This document shows positions 9,159 through 18,422 of a stretch of DNA of 64,000 nucleotides, piece after piece. The position numbers and the translations under genes were made by a program. The notes under the pieces are model-generated. The model was not told the origin of the DNA, searched no databases, and worked only from the letters and a program-made list of their open reading frames with translations. The stretch is from Thermoguttaceae bacterium (GTDB taxonomy: Bacteria > Planctomycetota > Planctomycetia > Pirellulales > Thermoguttaceae). Location: NCBI GenBank assembly GCA_017405595.1, contig JAFRAC010000026.1, forward strand, positions 124,001 through 188,000. Direction: 5' to 3'. The first letter of the stretch is position 1; each line of letters starts with the position of its first letter.

Positions 9159-10571
9159 CTAAAGGTTCACCTCGTCGCCGTACTCCGGCCGCATAACACG
9201 GCTCCCCTTCAGACGCTTCTGCAGAAGCCCGCAAAATGTCTCGGAGGAACGGGTTTCGCCGTGTACGACAAAAATGCTTTTCGGAGGCGACGGAATCGCG
9301 TCGACCCACTTCAGAAGTTCCCTCTGGTCGGCGTGCCCCGAAATCCCGCGAATCGAGGCGATTTCGGCTTTGACCGCGACAAACTGGCCGTTAATCCGGA
9401 CCCGCTTGTTCCCTTCGACAATCTGCCGGCCAAGGGTTCCCGCCGACTGATACCCGCAGAAAAGAACAATGTTCCGCTTATAGCCGATGTGGTTCGCCAG
9501 GTGGTGTTTGATGCGGCCGGCGTTACACATTCCCGCGCTCGAAAGGATGAGGCCGGGCCCCTCGATATCGTTGAGCGTCATCGACTGCTCTTTCGTCGTC
9601 AGGAAATGGAAGTTGCTCACCTCTTCGCTGCGGGTTTTCAGGCGCCGGAGCGCATCGTCGTCGAAACACTCCTTGTGCCGCATAAAGATTTTCGACGCTT
9701 CCACCGCCATCGGGCTGTCGAGCCAGATCGGCACATCTTTCGGCATCCGGCCCTGCGCCTGAAGCGTGCCGAAACGGTAGATCATCTCCTGTGCGCGTTC
9801 GACCGCAAAAACCGGCATTAAAATGAGGCCGCGGCGTTCCACCGCACGTTTGATGACCACCGCGAGCTGGTCGTTCACCTCGTCGATCGGTTCGCTGACC
9901 CGGTCGCCGTAGGTCGATTCGATGAAAAGCGCGTCAACCGGGCGGTCCGGCTCGGTAAAATAGACCGGATCGCGCAGAATCGGGCGGTTCGGCCGGCCGA
10001 GATCGCCCGAAAAGAGGAGCCGTTTTGCGGTACCGTGATCGTCGGCGACAATTTCAATAAAACTCGAACCGAGCACATGCCCCGCCTCGCGCAGGGTCAC
10101 CGTAACGTGCGGGGCGATTTCGGTCTCCGTTTCGTAGTCGATCGGCGTAAAGAGGGGTATCGTCTTTTCGACGTCGTCCTGGGTGTAGAGAGGGCGGACC
10201 GGATGGGGTGATTTCCGGTTCTCTTTGGCGTGCCGTTTCTGCTTAAAGAGCGCGTCTTCTTCCTGGATGTGCGCCGAATCGCGCAGGATCAGTTTTGCCA
10301 GGTCAAGGGTCGCGGGAGTACCGTATATCTTCCCCCGAAAACCGTCTAAAAAGAGTTTCGGCAGCAGTCCGCAGTGATCGAGATGAGCGTGTGTCAGAAG
10401 AACGGCGTTAATGTCCCTGGCCGGTTCCGGACAGGGTTCCCAATTCCGGCCGAGAAAATCACGCCCCTGCGTCATCCCGCAATCGACGAGAAAACGAAAA
10501 TCCCCGACCTCAACAAAATGCCTGGAACCGGTCACATTCCCGTTCGCGCCTAAAAACCGTATTCGCATCAC
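9159..10571 (-). CDS. Beta-CASP metallo-beta-lactamase-fold RNA nuclease
   Basis: A 470-residue cytoplasmic protein. It begins MMRIRFLGANGNVTGSRH as in CPSF73/YSH1-like bacterial proteins. The metal site H61-A-H63-L-D65-H66 (LLTHAHLDHCG) is intact, and FIESTYGDR, the beta-CASP segment (LDSPMAVEASKIFMRH) and the later VKAEIASIRGISGHADQ motif follow in the right order. Enzymes of this group cleave RNA, or occasionally DNA, in processing or decay. The ATG at 10568 is an alternative start. A TTGAGA-N17-TAGAAT promoter lies upstream. It is a stand-alone gene facing xylA. Confidence 0.82.
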   Translation of the reverse strand: MMRIRFLGANGNVTGSRHFVEVGDFRFLVDCGMTQGRDFLGRNWEPCPEPARDINAVLLTHAHLDHCGLLPKLFLDGFRGKIYGTPATLDLAKLILRDSAHIQEEDALFKQKRHAKENRKSPHPVRPLYTQDDVEKTIPLFTPIDYETETEIAPHVTVTLREAGHVLGSSFIEIVADDHGTAKRLLFSGDLGRPNRPILRDPVYFTEPDRPVDALFIESTYGDRVSEPIDEVNDQLAVVIKRAVERRGLILMPVFAVERAQEMIYRFGTLQAQGRMPKDVPIWLDSPMAVEASKIFMRHKECFDDDALRRLKTRSEEVSNFHFLTTKEQSMTLNDIEGPGLILSSAGMCNAGRIKHHLANHIGYKRNIVLFCGYQSAGTLGRQIVEGNKRVRINGQFVAVKAEIASIRGISGHADQRELLKWVDAIPSPPKSIFVVHGETRSSETFCGLLQKRLKGSRVMRPEYGDEVNL

Positions 10572-10656
10572 GACCCTTTCTCAAAAAAGATTTGCCCGGC
10601 CGGCAGAGCCGAAACCGGCCCGCACCCGAACTCTGACATTTCCCGGAAACAAGCTT

Positions 10657-10685
10657 ATTCTATTAGATTTTCTGTTAAATCTCAA
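10657..10685 (-). promoter_or_regulatory. Promoter of the beta-CASP nuclease gene
   Basis: On the minus strand TTGAGA (10685-10680), a 17-nt spacer and TAGAAT (10662-10657) precede the gene by about 90 nt. Confidence 0.6.
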
Positions 10686-10808
10686 GGATCATCCGACCCG
10701 CCGAACCGCCGCAGAGGGATTAGCGGGAAATCTGTACCGAAAAGAGTGATTATTGGGAAAAACCGGCTCTTTCGGCGCTAAAACGAAATCGATGCCAAAC
10801 CGTTTATC

Positions 10809-10837
10809 TTGACGCCCCCGGAGGGAAGAATTAGAAT
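10809..10837 (+). promoter_or_regulatory. Promoter of the 10875 gene
   Basis: TTGACG (10809-10814), a 17-nt spacer and TAGAAT (10832-10837) form a near-consensus promoter 37 nt before ATG 10875. An upstream TTG codon in the same frame overlaps the -35 box and was therefore not taken as the start. Confidence 0.65.
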
Positions 10838-10874
10838 AACTGTATCGAAACCGTACTTTGCCCCCTGTAACAAA

Positions 10875-11624
10875 ATGACGCTGGGTAGATTTGTTGCCGT
10901 TTGGCAGAGATTCTTTCTTTTGATGCTTCCGGCAGTAGGAGGGTTCTTTGCCCTGACAGCGGGAAACCGTCCGGCACACCTTTCCTCTTCCGAAAATGTT
11001 CCGGCACTCGAAAAGAGCGCCGAGGCCTACCTGCGTCAGACTTCCCGTCTGCTGGCCGGCCGATACGACGAATCGTTTTACCGCAGCGCCGTACGAGCGC
11101 AAACAGCGCGTCTGCTTGCTGCACGCGATCCCGAACCCTCAGATGAAGAAGTCCCGTTAGACATTTTTACCGAGCTTGAATCGGAAGGGCTCAGCGGCGC
11201 CGCCGAAGCGATCGCGTTTCTCGAAGAGGTTGACTCTTCACCCGTACTGTTTCCAACCGATACACTCCATGCCGGCGGAAACCCGGTCAACGCCTTCGCC
11301 GACCGGCTTATCGGCCGTTCCCCGTCCCCTGCCGACGGCGCCGGCCTCAGGAGCTATACCGAGTTCCCCTGGTTCGGCAGTCTGAGTTTTCTCTTTTCCC
11401 TTTTCACCGTTTTAATCGTTCCCTTTACCTCCGCTTCTCCCCTTCCCCGCTTTTGGAGAACGGGATTCGAAACCGCCGAAAAATTCTTTGCCGCACTTCG
11501 GAAATCGGGCGCACGTTTTCTCTGCCAGGACGCTCTTCTCAAACGGCTGGAATCACGAAAACCGCTCCCTCTTGGGAATCACACGGCGATCGGCGAAAAA
11601 AAGACCGTCGTACTCCTCGTCTAG
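10875..11624 (+). CDS. Membrane-linked protein of unknown function
   Basis: 249 residues from ATG 10875. Two hydrophobic segments are visible: one near the N-terminus (RFFLLMLPAVGGFFALTAG, a signal anchor) and one in the second half (LSFLFSLFTVLIVPF). The loop between them is acidic and Ala/Glu-rich and would lie outside the cytoplasmic membrane if both segments span it. The C-terminal ~60 residues are basic and probably cytoplasmic. No family was recognised. It is 61 nt upstream of the pseudopilin gene on the same strand, so an accessory role for that protein is possible but not shown. Confidence 0.5.
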   Translation: MTLGRFVAVWQRFFLLMLPAVGGFFALTAGNRPAHLSSSENVPALEKSAEAYLRQTSRLLAGRYDESFYRSAVRAQTARLLAARDPEPSDEEVPLDIFTELESEGLSGAAEAIAFLEEVDSSPVLFPTDTLHAGGNPVNAFADRLIGRSPSPADGAGLRSYTEFPWFGSLSFLFSLFTVLIVPFTSASPLPRFWRTGFETAEKFFAALRKSGARFLCQDALLKRLESRKPLPLGNHTAIGEKKTVVLLV

Positions 11625-11685
11625 CCGGTTTCGGCCTTGTTTCTTCGGATTCACACCGCGCTTCTATTCTCCATGAAAGGCTGTC

Positions 11686-12786
11686 ATGAAAGGGAACTCT
11701 GTTCAGAAACAGATTCCGTCCCAAACCGGATTCACCCTGGTCGAACTCTTGGTGGTGATCGCCGTCATCGGCATTTTAATCGGGCTTCTCCTGCCCGCGG
11801 TACAGGCGGCTCGGGAAGCCGCGCGCCGGATGAAATGCACCAACAACATCAAGCAGTGGACACTGGCGCTCCACACTTATCACGATGCGATGGGCGGATT
11901 CCCCCCGTTCACCTCGTGGTGCGACCACGACTCGAGCGGTACCGCCGCCTCGGTAACGAACGTCAAAACCGAATTCTCGGTTCACGCGCGCATTCTCCCC
12001 TTTATCGAACAGGGGGCCTTTATGGAAGGGGTCGATGTGACCGATTATAAATACAGAGCCTTCTCGTCGGGAACGGCGCCGAACACCGAAATTTACGAAC
12101 AGTTCCTTTTCCCCTGCGAAATTCTCGGCTGTCCGAGCGAAACCGCGCCCCGGATCCGCCAGATTCAAAAGCATCCGCGCGACGCATCGCAGGGCTTCGT
12201 CGACGATGCGGGAACGAACTACATGTTCTGCAACGGTTCCGGAACCGGCGAAGGTTACTGTCTCGACAACGGCAAAAACGACGGGCTTTTCGGTTTCGTC
12301 TGCCGGTCGCTCGACTCGGTTACTGACGGAACAAGCAACACGCTCGCCATGACCGAAGCGCTTTTAGCGCCGGCCGCATCGCAGACCAGCGCGCCCGAAA
12401 AGGAAGTCTGCCGCTATTCGGCGGTCGGAAATCTCGCGGGAGAAACCCTCTCCCAATATTCCGAAGCGGAAGGGTTCGATTGGGAAGAGTTCTCCCGGGA
12501 AAAGCTCGAAACCGGAACTTCGTTCAGCGGAAACCGCGGATGTCCCTGGATGGCCGGCCGGATCTACGCGTCCGGCTTTTCGACCTATGCCGAACCGAAC
12601 GCCGGCCGGATCGGGATTTGGTATCGCGGAAGCGAGTTGCTCTATTACGGGAGCGGAAGCTGTCACAAAGGGCTGGTCAACGCCGGTATGGCCGACGGTT
12701 CGGTCCGTGCGGTCACCGACACGGTCGATCTGGAAGTCTGGCGGGCCGCCGGCACCATTAAAGGTCACGAAACACAATCGCTCTAA
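11686..12786 (+). CDS. DUF1559 type II pseudopilin-like protein
   Basis: A 366-residue protein with a prepilin leader: cleavage is expected after G15 in [17 protein letters not shown], with the usual E20. The following [18 protein letters not shown] is the signature of planctomycete DUF1559 (SBP_bac_10) proteins. The C-terminus carries the H-X9-DG motif (H of [16 protein letters not shown]), a second hallmark. Planctomycetes encode many such proteins, thought to be surface pseudopilins possibly involved in substrate capture or uptake. The start at 11686 gives a leader of normal length. The ABC transporter genes follow after 50 nt. Confidence 0.9.
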   Translation: MKGNSVQKQIPSQTGFTLVELLVVIAVIGILIGLLLPAVQAAREAARRMKCTNNIKQWTLALHTYHDAMGGFPPFTSWCDHDSSGTAASVTNVKTEFSVHARILPFIEQGAFMEGVDVTDYKYRAFSSGTAPNTEIYEQFLFPCEILGCPSETAPRIRQIQKHPRDASQGFVDDAGTNYMFCNGSGTGEGYCLDNGKNDGLFGFVCRSLDSVTDGTSNTLAMTEALLAPAASQTSAPEKEVCRYSAVGNLAGETLSQYSEAEGFDWEEFSREKLETGTSFSGNRGCPWMAGRIYASGFSTYAEPNAGRIGIWYRGSELLYYGSGSCHKGLVNAGMADGSVRAVTDTVDLEVWRAAGTIKGHETQSL

Positions 12787-12836
12787 ACAGAAAATCACAG
12801 AACCGCCGGTTCTTTGCTCTTAGAGGAGTTTGATCA

Positions 12837-13604
12837 ATGTCATCATCTGTTATCCAGACGTTTGAACTCAAAAAATATTATTCCGGCCAAACCAAGGCGC
12901 TCGACGGCGTCGACCTGGACGTACGTGCCGGAGAGTTTATCGCGGTCATGGGGGCGAGCGGTTCCGGAAAAAGCACCCTTCTGCACCTGATCGCGGGACT
13001 GACCCGCCCGACCTCGGGCCGAATCCTGGTCGAAGGGCTTGACCCGGCATCGATGTCCGACGGAGCGCTGACGCGGTTCCGCCGCCGGAGGATCGGACTT
13101 GTCTTTCAGAGTTTCAATCTGATTCCCCACCTGACCGCCCAGGAGAATATCCTGATCCCGATGCTCGCCGAAGGGAAGAAGCGCAAAGAAGCGGCCGCAC
13201 GCGCCGAAGAGCTGGCCGAAGCGCTCGGAATCCGGCAGCAGCTCGGCCAGCATCCCGATACGCTCAGCGGGGGGGAACAGCAGCGGGTCACGCTGGCGCG
13301 GACACTCTCGCTTAATCCGGCGATCCTTCTTGCCGACGAACCGACGGGCAACCTCGATTCGGTCAGCAGCCAGCATATCTGCGAAATCCTCGACCGGCTC
13401 TGCCGCAATGCCGGACGCACCATCCTCCTTGTCACACACGAGCCGGCGGTGGCCGTCTGGTCGCAGCGCCTTCTGATCCTGAAAGACGGCAAACTGATTG
13501 CCGACATGCCCACTTCGCAGTTCAGCGACGCGCACCATCTGGCGGCAGCCTATCAGGAAACCGTCGAACAAAACCGCGCGGCGGCCGGGGAGGCGGAAGA
13601 ATGA
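12837..13604 (+). CDS. ABC transporter ATP-binding protein (MacB/LolD type)
   Basis: A 255-residue nucleotide-binding subunit. AGAGGAG lies 8 nt before ATG 12837. Walker A is GASGSGKST (residues 39-47, Lys45); the Q-loop is VFQSFNL; the signature LSGGEQQR is around residue 143; Walker B plus D-loop is ILLADEPTGNLD; the switch histidine is in LLVTHEP. The NLIPHLTAQEN segment is typical of the MacB/LolD/FtsE branch, which drives mechanical or lipoprotein-release transport rather than bulk uptake. Its stop overlaps the permease start (ATGA), so the two form one transporter. Confidence 0.9.
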   Translation: MSSSVIQTFELKKYYSGQTKALDGVDLDVRAGEFIAVMGASGSGKSTLLHLIAGLTRPTSGRILVEGLDPASMSDGALTRFRRRRIGLVFQSFNLIPHLTAQENILIPMLAEGKKRKEAAARAEELAEALGIRQQLGQHPDTLSGGEQQRVTLARTLSLNPAILLADEPTGNLDSVSSQHICEILDRLCRNAGRTILLVTHEPAVAVWSQRLLILKDGKLIADMPTSQFSDAHHLAAAYQETVEQNRAAAGEAEE

Positions 13605-16600
13605 GCAGACTTTCCCGGCTCCTTGTTTTTTCGCGCCTTGCGCGCCATAAGAGGCGTCTTGTGCTGGTCATCCTCGCGATTGCGGCCGCGGCGTGTCTGG
13701 TCGTCTGGGTGATCGGCGGCTACCGGAACCTCTACACCGAAATTGTTCACACAACCCCCCGTCCGTTCGGACGTTACGATGTCATGATCGGCGCCGAAAT
13801 GGGAAACGGTCCGCGGCGCGGCGCAGGCGGCGGAGGACCGGCGTTCGGCGGGCCGCTCGCCAAACGCCCGGCTCCCGGCGGCGCTCCCGCAGGAGGGATG
13901 GGAGGCCCCGGCGGAGGAAAGCCCGGCGGTCCCGGCATGGGGGGCGGCCGCGGCGAGGGGGAGAGACCGGCCGAAAAGCGGTTCGATCCGCTCCGGGAAG
14001 CGCGGGCGGCCGACGGATCGGTCATTCTCGGCCGGCTTCCGGAACAGATTCCCTCGCATATGCGCGAAAGGCTTTTCAAGGCGGATACCGACGGAAACGG
14101 TGCTCTTTCGCGTGCCGAAGAGGAGACTCTTTACGACGAACCGTTCCCTTCCGATGCGGATAACCGCGGAGAAAATGCCAAGAAGCCGGTTTCGGCCGAC
14201 AACCCGGTCAAACGGCCCGCAGCGCCGAAAGGCGCGGGGCGGCCCGGAATGCGCCCGCCCGTCCTTTCCGAAGATCTCCTCGGCGAAATGGCGCGGGATG
14301 AACTTGTCCGGTCTCTCGACCGGATGAGAAACGTGCGGGCGTTCGTTTTCGCAAAAAGCACCAAAATCGGCGGACCGGCCGACATCGCCGAAGTCACACA
14401 TGAAAACGGCGACACCGGTTACGAAGAGAGCGTTCCCGAAGGGATCGATCCGGAACTCCACCGCCGCGCGCTGGCGGCGTACCGCGCCTGTATGGGAACG
14501 CCGATGGGGTTAGGCGAAATACTGACCGGCACCGACGCGCCCGAGCCCCCCGCCGAATTGGAAGAAGGGCGTTGGTTCGGCCGGGACGACGCCGAAGCCA
14601 GGGAAGCCGTTTTAGGGGCGCAAGCCGCAAAACGGTTCAATGCCAGGGCCGGCGATCCGATCCTCGTTCTCACGAAAACCGACGAATACCAGCTGAAGGT
14701 CGTCGGGATCCTCGACGATCAGCGAATGAGCGGGTTTTACGTACCGATCGGCACCGCCGGCCTGATCGCAGGCGGTACCGCCGAAACGAACCAGGCGGGA
14801 ATCACCCTCATCTCTCCCGAAAAGGAGGTGGAATTCCAAGCCCGCTGGCAGAACAGGCTCGAAGCGGATTCGCCCGGCGCCGGAATCACAACCAAAGCCG
14901 ATTACATACGGATTCAGACCGAAAATATCCGGGCTTCCTCGACGTTCCGCGCGCAGGCGGTAACAGGAACCATTCTGGCGATTCTCGCCTCCCTTCTGAT
15001 CGTGCTGGCCGCGCTTTCGATCGACGTGGAAGAGCGGCGGCGCGAAATCGGTCTCCTGCGTGCAGTCGGAGTGGGGCGAACACAGATAGCTCTTTCGATT
15101 TTGACCGAATCGTTTCTCCTGGCGGTCCCCGGCTGGCTCGGCGGTCTTTTCGCGGGTTGGCTGATATTGCGTCTTTCGAGCGGAAAAGAGTTCGAACTGA
15201 ATCGGACGATGGTCCTCTTTTCTTTCTTCTGCGCGGTTCTCGGCTCGATGGCCGCCGCAATCGTGCCGATCATGAACGCCTGCCGGATCCGTCCCCTGGA
15301 AGCGGTTTCGCGTGCCCGCGAGATCCCGTTTCAGCGGATCACCCCGGCCATGCGGCGGCGTATCGGCTTCGCCGCCGTCCTCCTCGGTCTGGCGCTGATT
15401 GCGGGCGATCTGTTCCTGATCTACGGGCTTCATACCGATCTGCCGAAACGGGCGGCCATCCATTCGGCGTTCGGAGTTCTGGCGCTGGCGCTGGGCGTTC
15501 TGTGCCTGATCCCCGTACTGGTGCGCCTGGCCGAATCGCTTCTCCTTCCGCTTCTGGCCTGGCTCTTCCGGTTCGAGCGGACCGTCTCCGCCAAAGAGCT
15601 TTCCGCGCATATGCGGCGGACAACCGCGGTTGCCGCCATGCTGGCGATCGGGGGCGGGCTCTTTACCCTCATGCAGATCTGGGGTTACTCAATGCTCGGC
15701 CCGTTTCTGCCGAACGGGCAGATGCCCGACGCGTTCGCCGCATTTCTGCCGGCCGGCCTTACCGAAGAGAACGCGGCACTGCTGCGCGAAATCCCCTTGA
15801 TCCGAAAAGACCGGTTCGAGCCGGTCGCGGTCGAGCAGGCGGCGTTCGCACCCGAATCGACACCGAACGGCCGCGGCGGCGAGTTCGCCAACGTGGTCTT
15901 TTTCGGTATGGACGTCGACCGCGGTTTCGCCGGACCGGACCCGCTGGTCAAACTCAAATTCATCGAGGGGAACCCGGCAAGCGCTTACGCCGAAATGAAA
16001 TCGGGACGCGGCGTTCTGGTCAACGACGCGCTCACCATCGATTACGGGTTTAAGCTCGGCGACACCCTCCGGCTCTGCGATCCCAAACAAAACTCCCGCA
16101 TTCTGGAATACCCGATCGTCGGCATCGTCTCGTTCAACGGCTGGCAATGGCTTTCGAAAACGGGGGGAGTCCGCCGAAACTACGGCCGGTCGGGGGGAAT
16201 GGTCTTCGCTTCCGATGAACTTGTACGAACCGACTATCATCTGACCGAAACCGGCTACTTTTGGTTCGACCTGGAGAAGGGAGCGGACCGTCAAAAGCTC
16301 GAGGCCGAACTCGACCGGATCGCGCGGAAAAATCACGATGAACTCGCCGGCGCGGGAAATGAAAACACCGCATCTCACCCGGCCCGGCCCGGCCCGGCCC
16401 GCGGCGTTCCGGCCGGAAACGCCGCGTATGTCAAGCTCTCGACCCGCGAATCCCTTTCCGAATCGATCTCGAAACGGGCCGACGGCGTCATTTGGGGATT
16501 GAGCACCATGCCGCTGGTCACACTCTCGCTCATGTCGATCGCCCTGGTTGCCGTGACCGTCAACTCGGTGCAGACACGCCGCCGCACGTTCGGCATTCTG

Positions 16601-16891
16601 CGCGCGGTCGGCGTTGAGCGGGGAAAACTGACGCGGATGATCCTTGCCGAGTCGATTCTGCTGGCGCTCTGCGCCGCGGCGGCTTCGCTCATGTTCGGGA
16701 TTCCCGCCGCCGCGGGCGCCCTGAAACTGGGCCAGTCGATGTTCGGCACCGCCGATCCGCCTCTCGTCCTGCCGGTACGGGGGCTTTCTCTCGGGCTTGC
16801 GCTCCTCGTTTTCCTCGCGGCCGCCGCCGCGGTTGTGCCGGCAGTCAAAATCGGCCTCGCCAAACCGCTCGACCTCCTGCGGGAAGAGTAG
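13601..16891 (+). CDS. FtsX/MacB-type ABC permease with an embedded EF-hand
   Basis: A 1096-residue permease. TM1 is at residues ~18-38. It is followed by a periplasmic MacB-like domain, FtsX-like TM blocks around residues 450-570 and 585-700, a second periplasmic part, and a final FtsX block around 965-1090. The phrases RREIGLLRAVGVGRTQI and RRTFGILRAVGVERGKL mark the two FtsX repeats. Residues ~69-125 are a Gly/Pro-rich linker. A canonical EF-hand loop follows at D162-x-D164-x-N166-G167-x-L169-x-x-x-E173, which is not part of the MacB family. The partner ATPase is just upstream. The substrate is unknown; calcium sensing is an inference from the loop. Confidence 0.82.
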   Translation: MSRLSRLLVFSRLARHKRRLVLVILAIAAAACLVVWVIGGYRNLYTEIVHTTPRPFGRYDVMIGAEMGNGPRRGAGGGGPAFGGPLAKRPAPGGAPAGGMGGPGGGKPGGPGMGGGRGEGERPAEKRFDPLREARAADGSVILGRLPEQIPSHMRERLFKADTDGNGALSRAEEETLYDEPFPSDADNRGENAKKPVSADNPVKRPAAPKGAGRPGMRPPVLSEDLLGEMARDELVRSLDRMRNVRAFVFAKSTKIGGPADIAEVTHENGDTGYEESVPEGIDPELHRRALAAYRACMGTPMGLGEILTGTDAPEPPAELEEGRWFGRDDAEAREAVLGAQAAKRFNARAGDPILVLTKTDEYQLKVVGILDDQRMSGFYVPIGTAGLIAGGTAETNQAGITLISPEKEVEFQARWQNRLEADSPGAGITTKADYIRIQTENIRASSTFRAQAVTGTILAILASLLIVLAALSIDVEERRREIGLLRAVGVGRTQIALSILTESFLLAVPGWLGGLFAGWLILRLSSGKEFELNRTMVLFSFFCAVLGSMAAAIVPIMNACRIRPLEAVSRAREIPFQRITPAMRRRIGFAAVLLGLALIAGDLFLIYGLHTDLPKRAAIHSAFGVLALALGVLCLIPVLVRLAESLLLPLLAWLFRFERTVSAKELSAHMRRTTAVAAMLAIGGGLFTLMQIWGYSMLGPFLPNGQMPDAFAAFLPAGLTEENAALLREIPLIRKDRFEPVAVEQAAFAPESTPNGRGGEFANVVFFGMDVDRGFAGPDPLVKLKFIEGNPASAYAEMKSGRGVLVNDALTIDYGFKLGDTLRLCDPKQNSRILEYPIVGIVSFNGWQWLSKTGGVRRNYGRSGGMVFASDELVRTDYHLTETGYFWFDLEKGADRQKLEAELDRIARKNHDELAGAGNENTASHPARPGPARGVPAGNAAYVKLSTRESLSESISKRADGVIWGLSTMPLVTLSLMSIALVAVTVNSVQTRRRTFGILRAVGVERGKLTRMILAESILLALCAAAASLMFGIPAAAGALKLGQSMFGTADPPLVLPVRGLSLGLALLVFLAAAAAVVPAVKIGLAKPLDLLREE

Positions 16892-16904
16892 CCTTTGGTC
16901 ACGG

Positions 16905-16936
16905 GGCGGGGTTTCCGGAAAGGAGACCCCGCCTTT
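16905..16936 (+). terminator. Terminator-like hairpin after the ABC permease
   Basis: GGCGGGGT (16905-16912) pairs with ACCCCGCC (16926-16933) and is followed by TTT. It lies 14 nt after the permease stop. The T-run is short. Confidence 0.45.
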
Positions 16937-16970
16937 CCAAGGGATCCCGCTCCCGTCCAAACGGGTTCTC

Positions 16971-16999
16971 TTGCGCCGATCGGGCGTAATGACTAGAAT
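16971..16999 (+). promoter_or_regulatory. Promoter of the glycosyltransferase-flippase pair
   Basis: TTGCGC (16971-16976), a 17-nt spacer and TAGAAT (16994-16999). It gives a leader of about 155 nt before ATG 17163, in which nothing else is recognised. Confidence 0.5.
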
Positions 17000-17162
17000 G
17001 ATGCCGCAAGGCCGGCAGGGGATTGGCCGCTTCGGCGCGTTTACCTGAATTTTCCTTCATTCCGTTCAGGGCAATCATTTTTGGCTGCCCAACGATTCGA
17101 AGCTGTCAGGTTCTTTGGTTTTGGCCTTTTCCCGCAATTCGGAGACCTCGGAAAGTCCCAAA

Positions 17163-18392
17163 ATGAGGAAACCTAAAGTTTTATTCTACGATCCCTTCCC
17201 CCTGGTGACCGGAGGATCCGGATTCCGTTTATGCCGGGCGGTTGACCTTCTGAAAGAGAAGTGCGAAATCACCCTCTTGCTTCCGAAAAAACCGGATTGG
17301 GACTTTGTCAATCGATGCTTCAGCTCCCGCATCCGGGAGAAGGACGTACGTTTCGTCCCCATCGCCCCTCTCTCGAAAAAGGCGGTATTCTTTCGATACT
17401 TTTTTCCCCGATACCGGCCGTCTGATCCCGTGATCGAATCGGAATGCGCTAAAAATGACCTTTGTGTCAGCTTCCGGAATTTCGGTTTCTTCGGTGTTCC
17501 GGGAGTCCACTTTATCGTGGACATTCAGGCTTTGGAACCTTTCGGGATCAAAAGACCCCGATATCAGCATTGGAAACCTCCGGCAAAGATTTCCGCCAAA
17601 ACGCTGGCACGCGGCGCTGCCAGACAGTCATTGAAGCTTCTCCTTTCGTTCGCCGGTTTGCTGGGTTTTAAAAGGCGCTTTCGGAAAAAGGTTCGAACGA
17701 GCGGGGACAGGGTGATTTCCAATTCACGCTGGATCGCCGGCTATTTCAAAAAGTACAATCTTCATACCGATGTCGTTTATCCCCCGGTTACAGCCCGTTT
17801 TCCCGAGGTTCCGTTTCAGGAAAGGCAGCTCGATTTCGCGTGCGTCGGCCGCATTTGTCCGTTAAAGCGGATTGAAAGTATCATCAGCATTCTCGACAGC
17901 GTCCGAAAACAAACCGGATTTCCCATTACGCTGCGCATCGTCGGCCAGTTCTCGAGCGGCAACATGTACGGCGAAGTTATCCGGGAAATGGCAGCGCGCC
18001 GCGACTGGATCAAAATGGAGGGGGAACTGCTCGGGCAGGACAAGGAGAATCTTCTGCTCAAATGCAAATACGCCATTCACGCGTGTGAAATCGAAGCATT
18101 CGGAATTTCCGTCGCCGAATATATCAAAGCCGGCTGTATCCCGTTTGTCCCTTCAAAAGGAGGGTCTGCGGAAATCGTCGGACTCGATAAACTATGTTAC
18201 CGTGATCCCGGCGATGCGGTAACCAAAATCATCGATTTTTTGAACAAAGACGACGAGCAGCAGATCGCCGTTCAGAAGTTCATGATAAAGCGCGGCCGTC
18301 AATTTAGCACCGGCCTCTTCGACAAGGAATTCCTGAGAGTGATCGGTGAAGAACTAAGCAGCCGGAACGCCGGGTTTTCCCGGGAAATTTGA
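17163..18392 (+). CDS. Glycosyltransferase family 4 protein
   Basis: 409 residues from ATG 17163. The N-terminal Rossmann-like half begins KPKVLFYDPFPLVTGGSGFR. The C-terminal half has GT4 features: CVGRICPLKRIESIISIL (the GR-x-x-x-K type donor-site motif), LRIVGQFSSGN, a CKYAIHACEIEAFGISVAEYIKAG segment corresponding to the E-x7-E catalytic motif, and GGSAEIV. It would add a sugar from a nucleotide donor during surface polysaccharide assembly. The adjacent flippase gene starts 30 nt downstream. An upstream TTG at 17115 would add 16 non-conserved residues and was not chosen. Substrate specificity cannot be read from the sequence. Confidence 0.78.
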   Translation: MRKPKVLFYDPFPLVTGGSGFRLCRAVDLLKEKCEITLLLPKKPDWDFVNRCFSSRIREKDVRFVPIAPLSKKAVFFRYFFPRYRPSDPVIESECAKNDLCVSFRNFGFFGVPGVHFIVDIQALEPFGIKRPRYQHWKPPAKISAKTLARGAARQSLKLLLSFAGLLGFKRRFRKKVRTSGDRVISNSRWIAGYFKKYNLHTDVVYPPVTARFPEVPFQERQLDFACVGRICPLKRIESIISILDSVRKQTGFPITLRIVGQFSSGNMYGEVIREMAARRDWIKMEGELLGQDKENLLLKCKYAIHACEIEAFGISVAEYIKAGCIPFVPSKGGSAEIVGLDKLCYRDPGDAVTKIIDFLNKDDEQQIAVQKFMIKRGRQFSTGLFDKEFLRVIGEELSSRNAGFSREI

Positions 18393-18422
18393 CCCGTTCG
18401 AATAGGAAAGCCGCGCCCGAAA

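Larger units (their letters stand above)
10572..10874. other. Divergent intergenic region
   Basis: 303 nt holding the divergent promoters at 10657-10685 (-) and 10809-10837 (+). No RNA gene or further ORF is supported. Confidence 0.6.

Noticed and set aside
10809..10874. Upstream TTG start for the 10875 gene
   Set aside because: The codon overlaps the -35 box of a near-consensus promoter, and the added residues lie in the promoter region.
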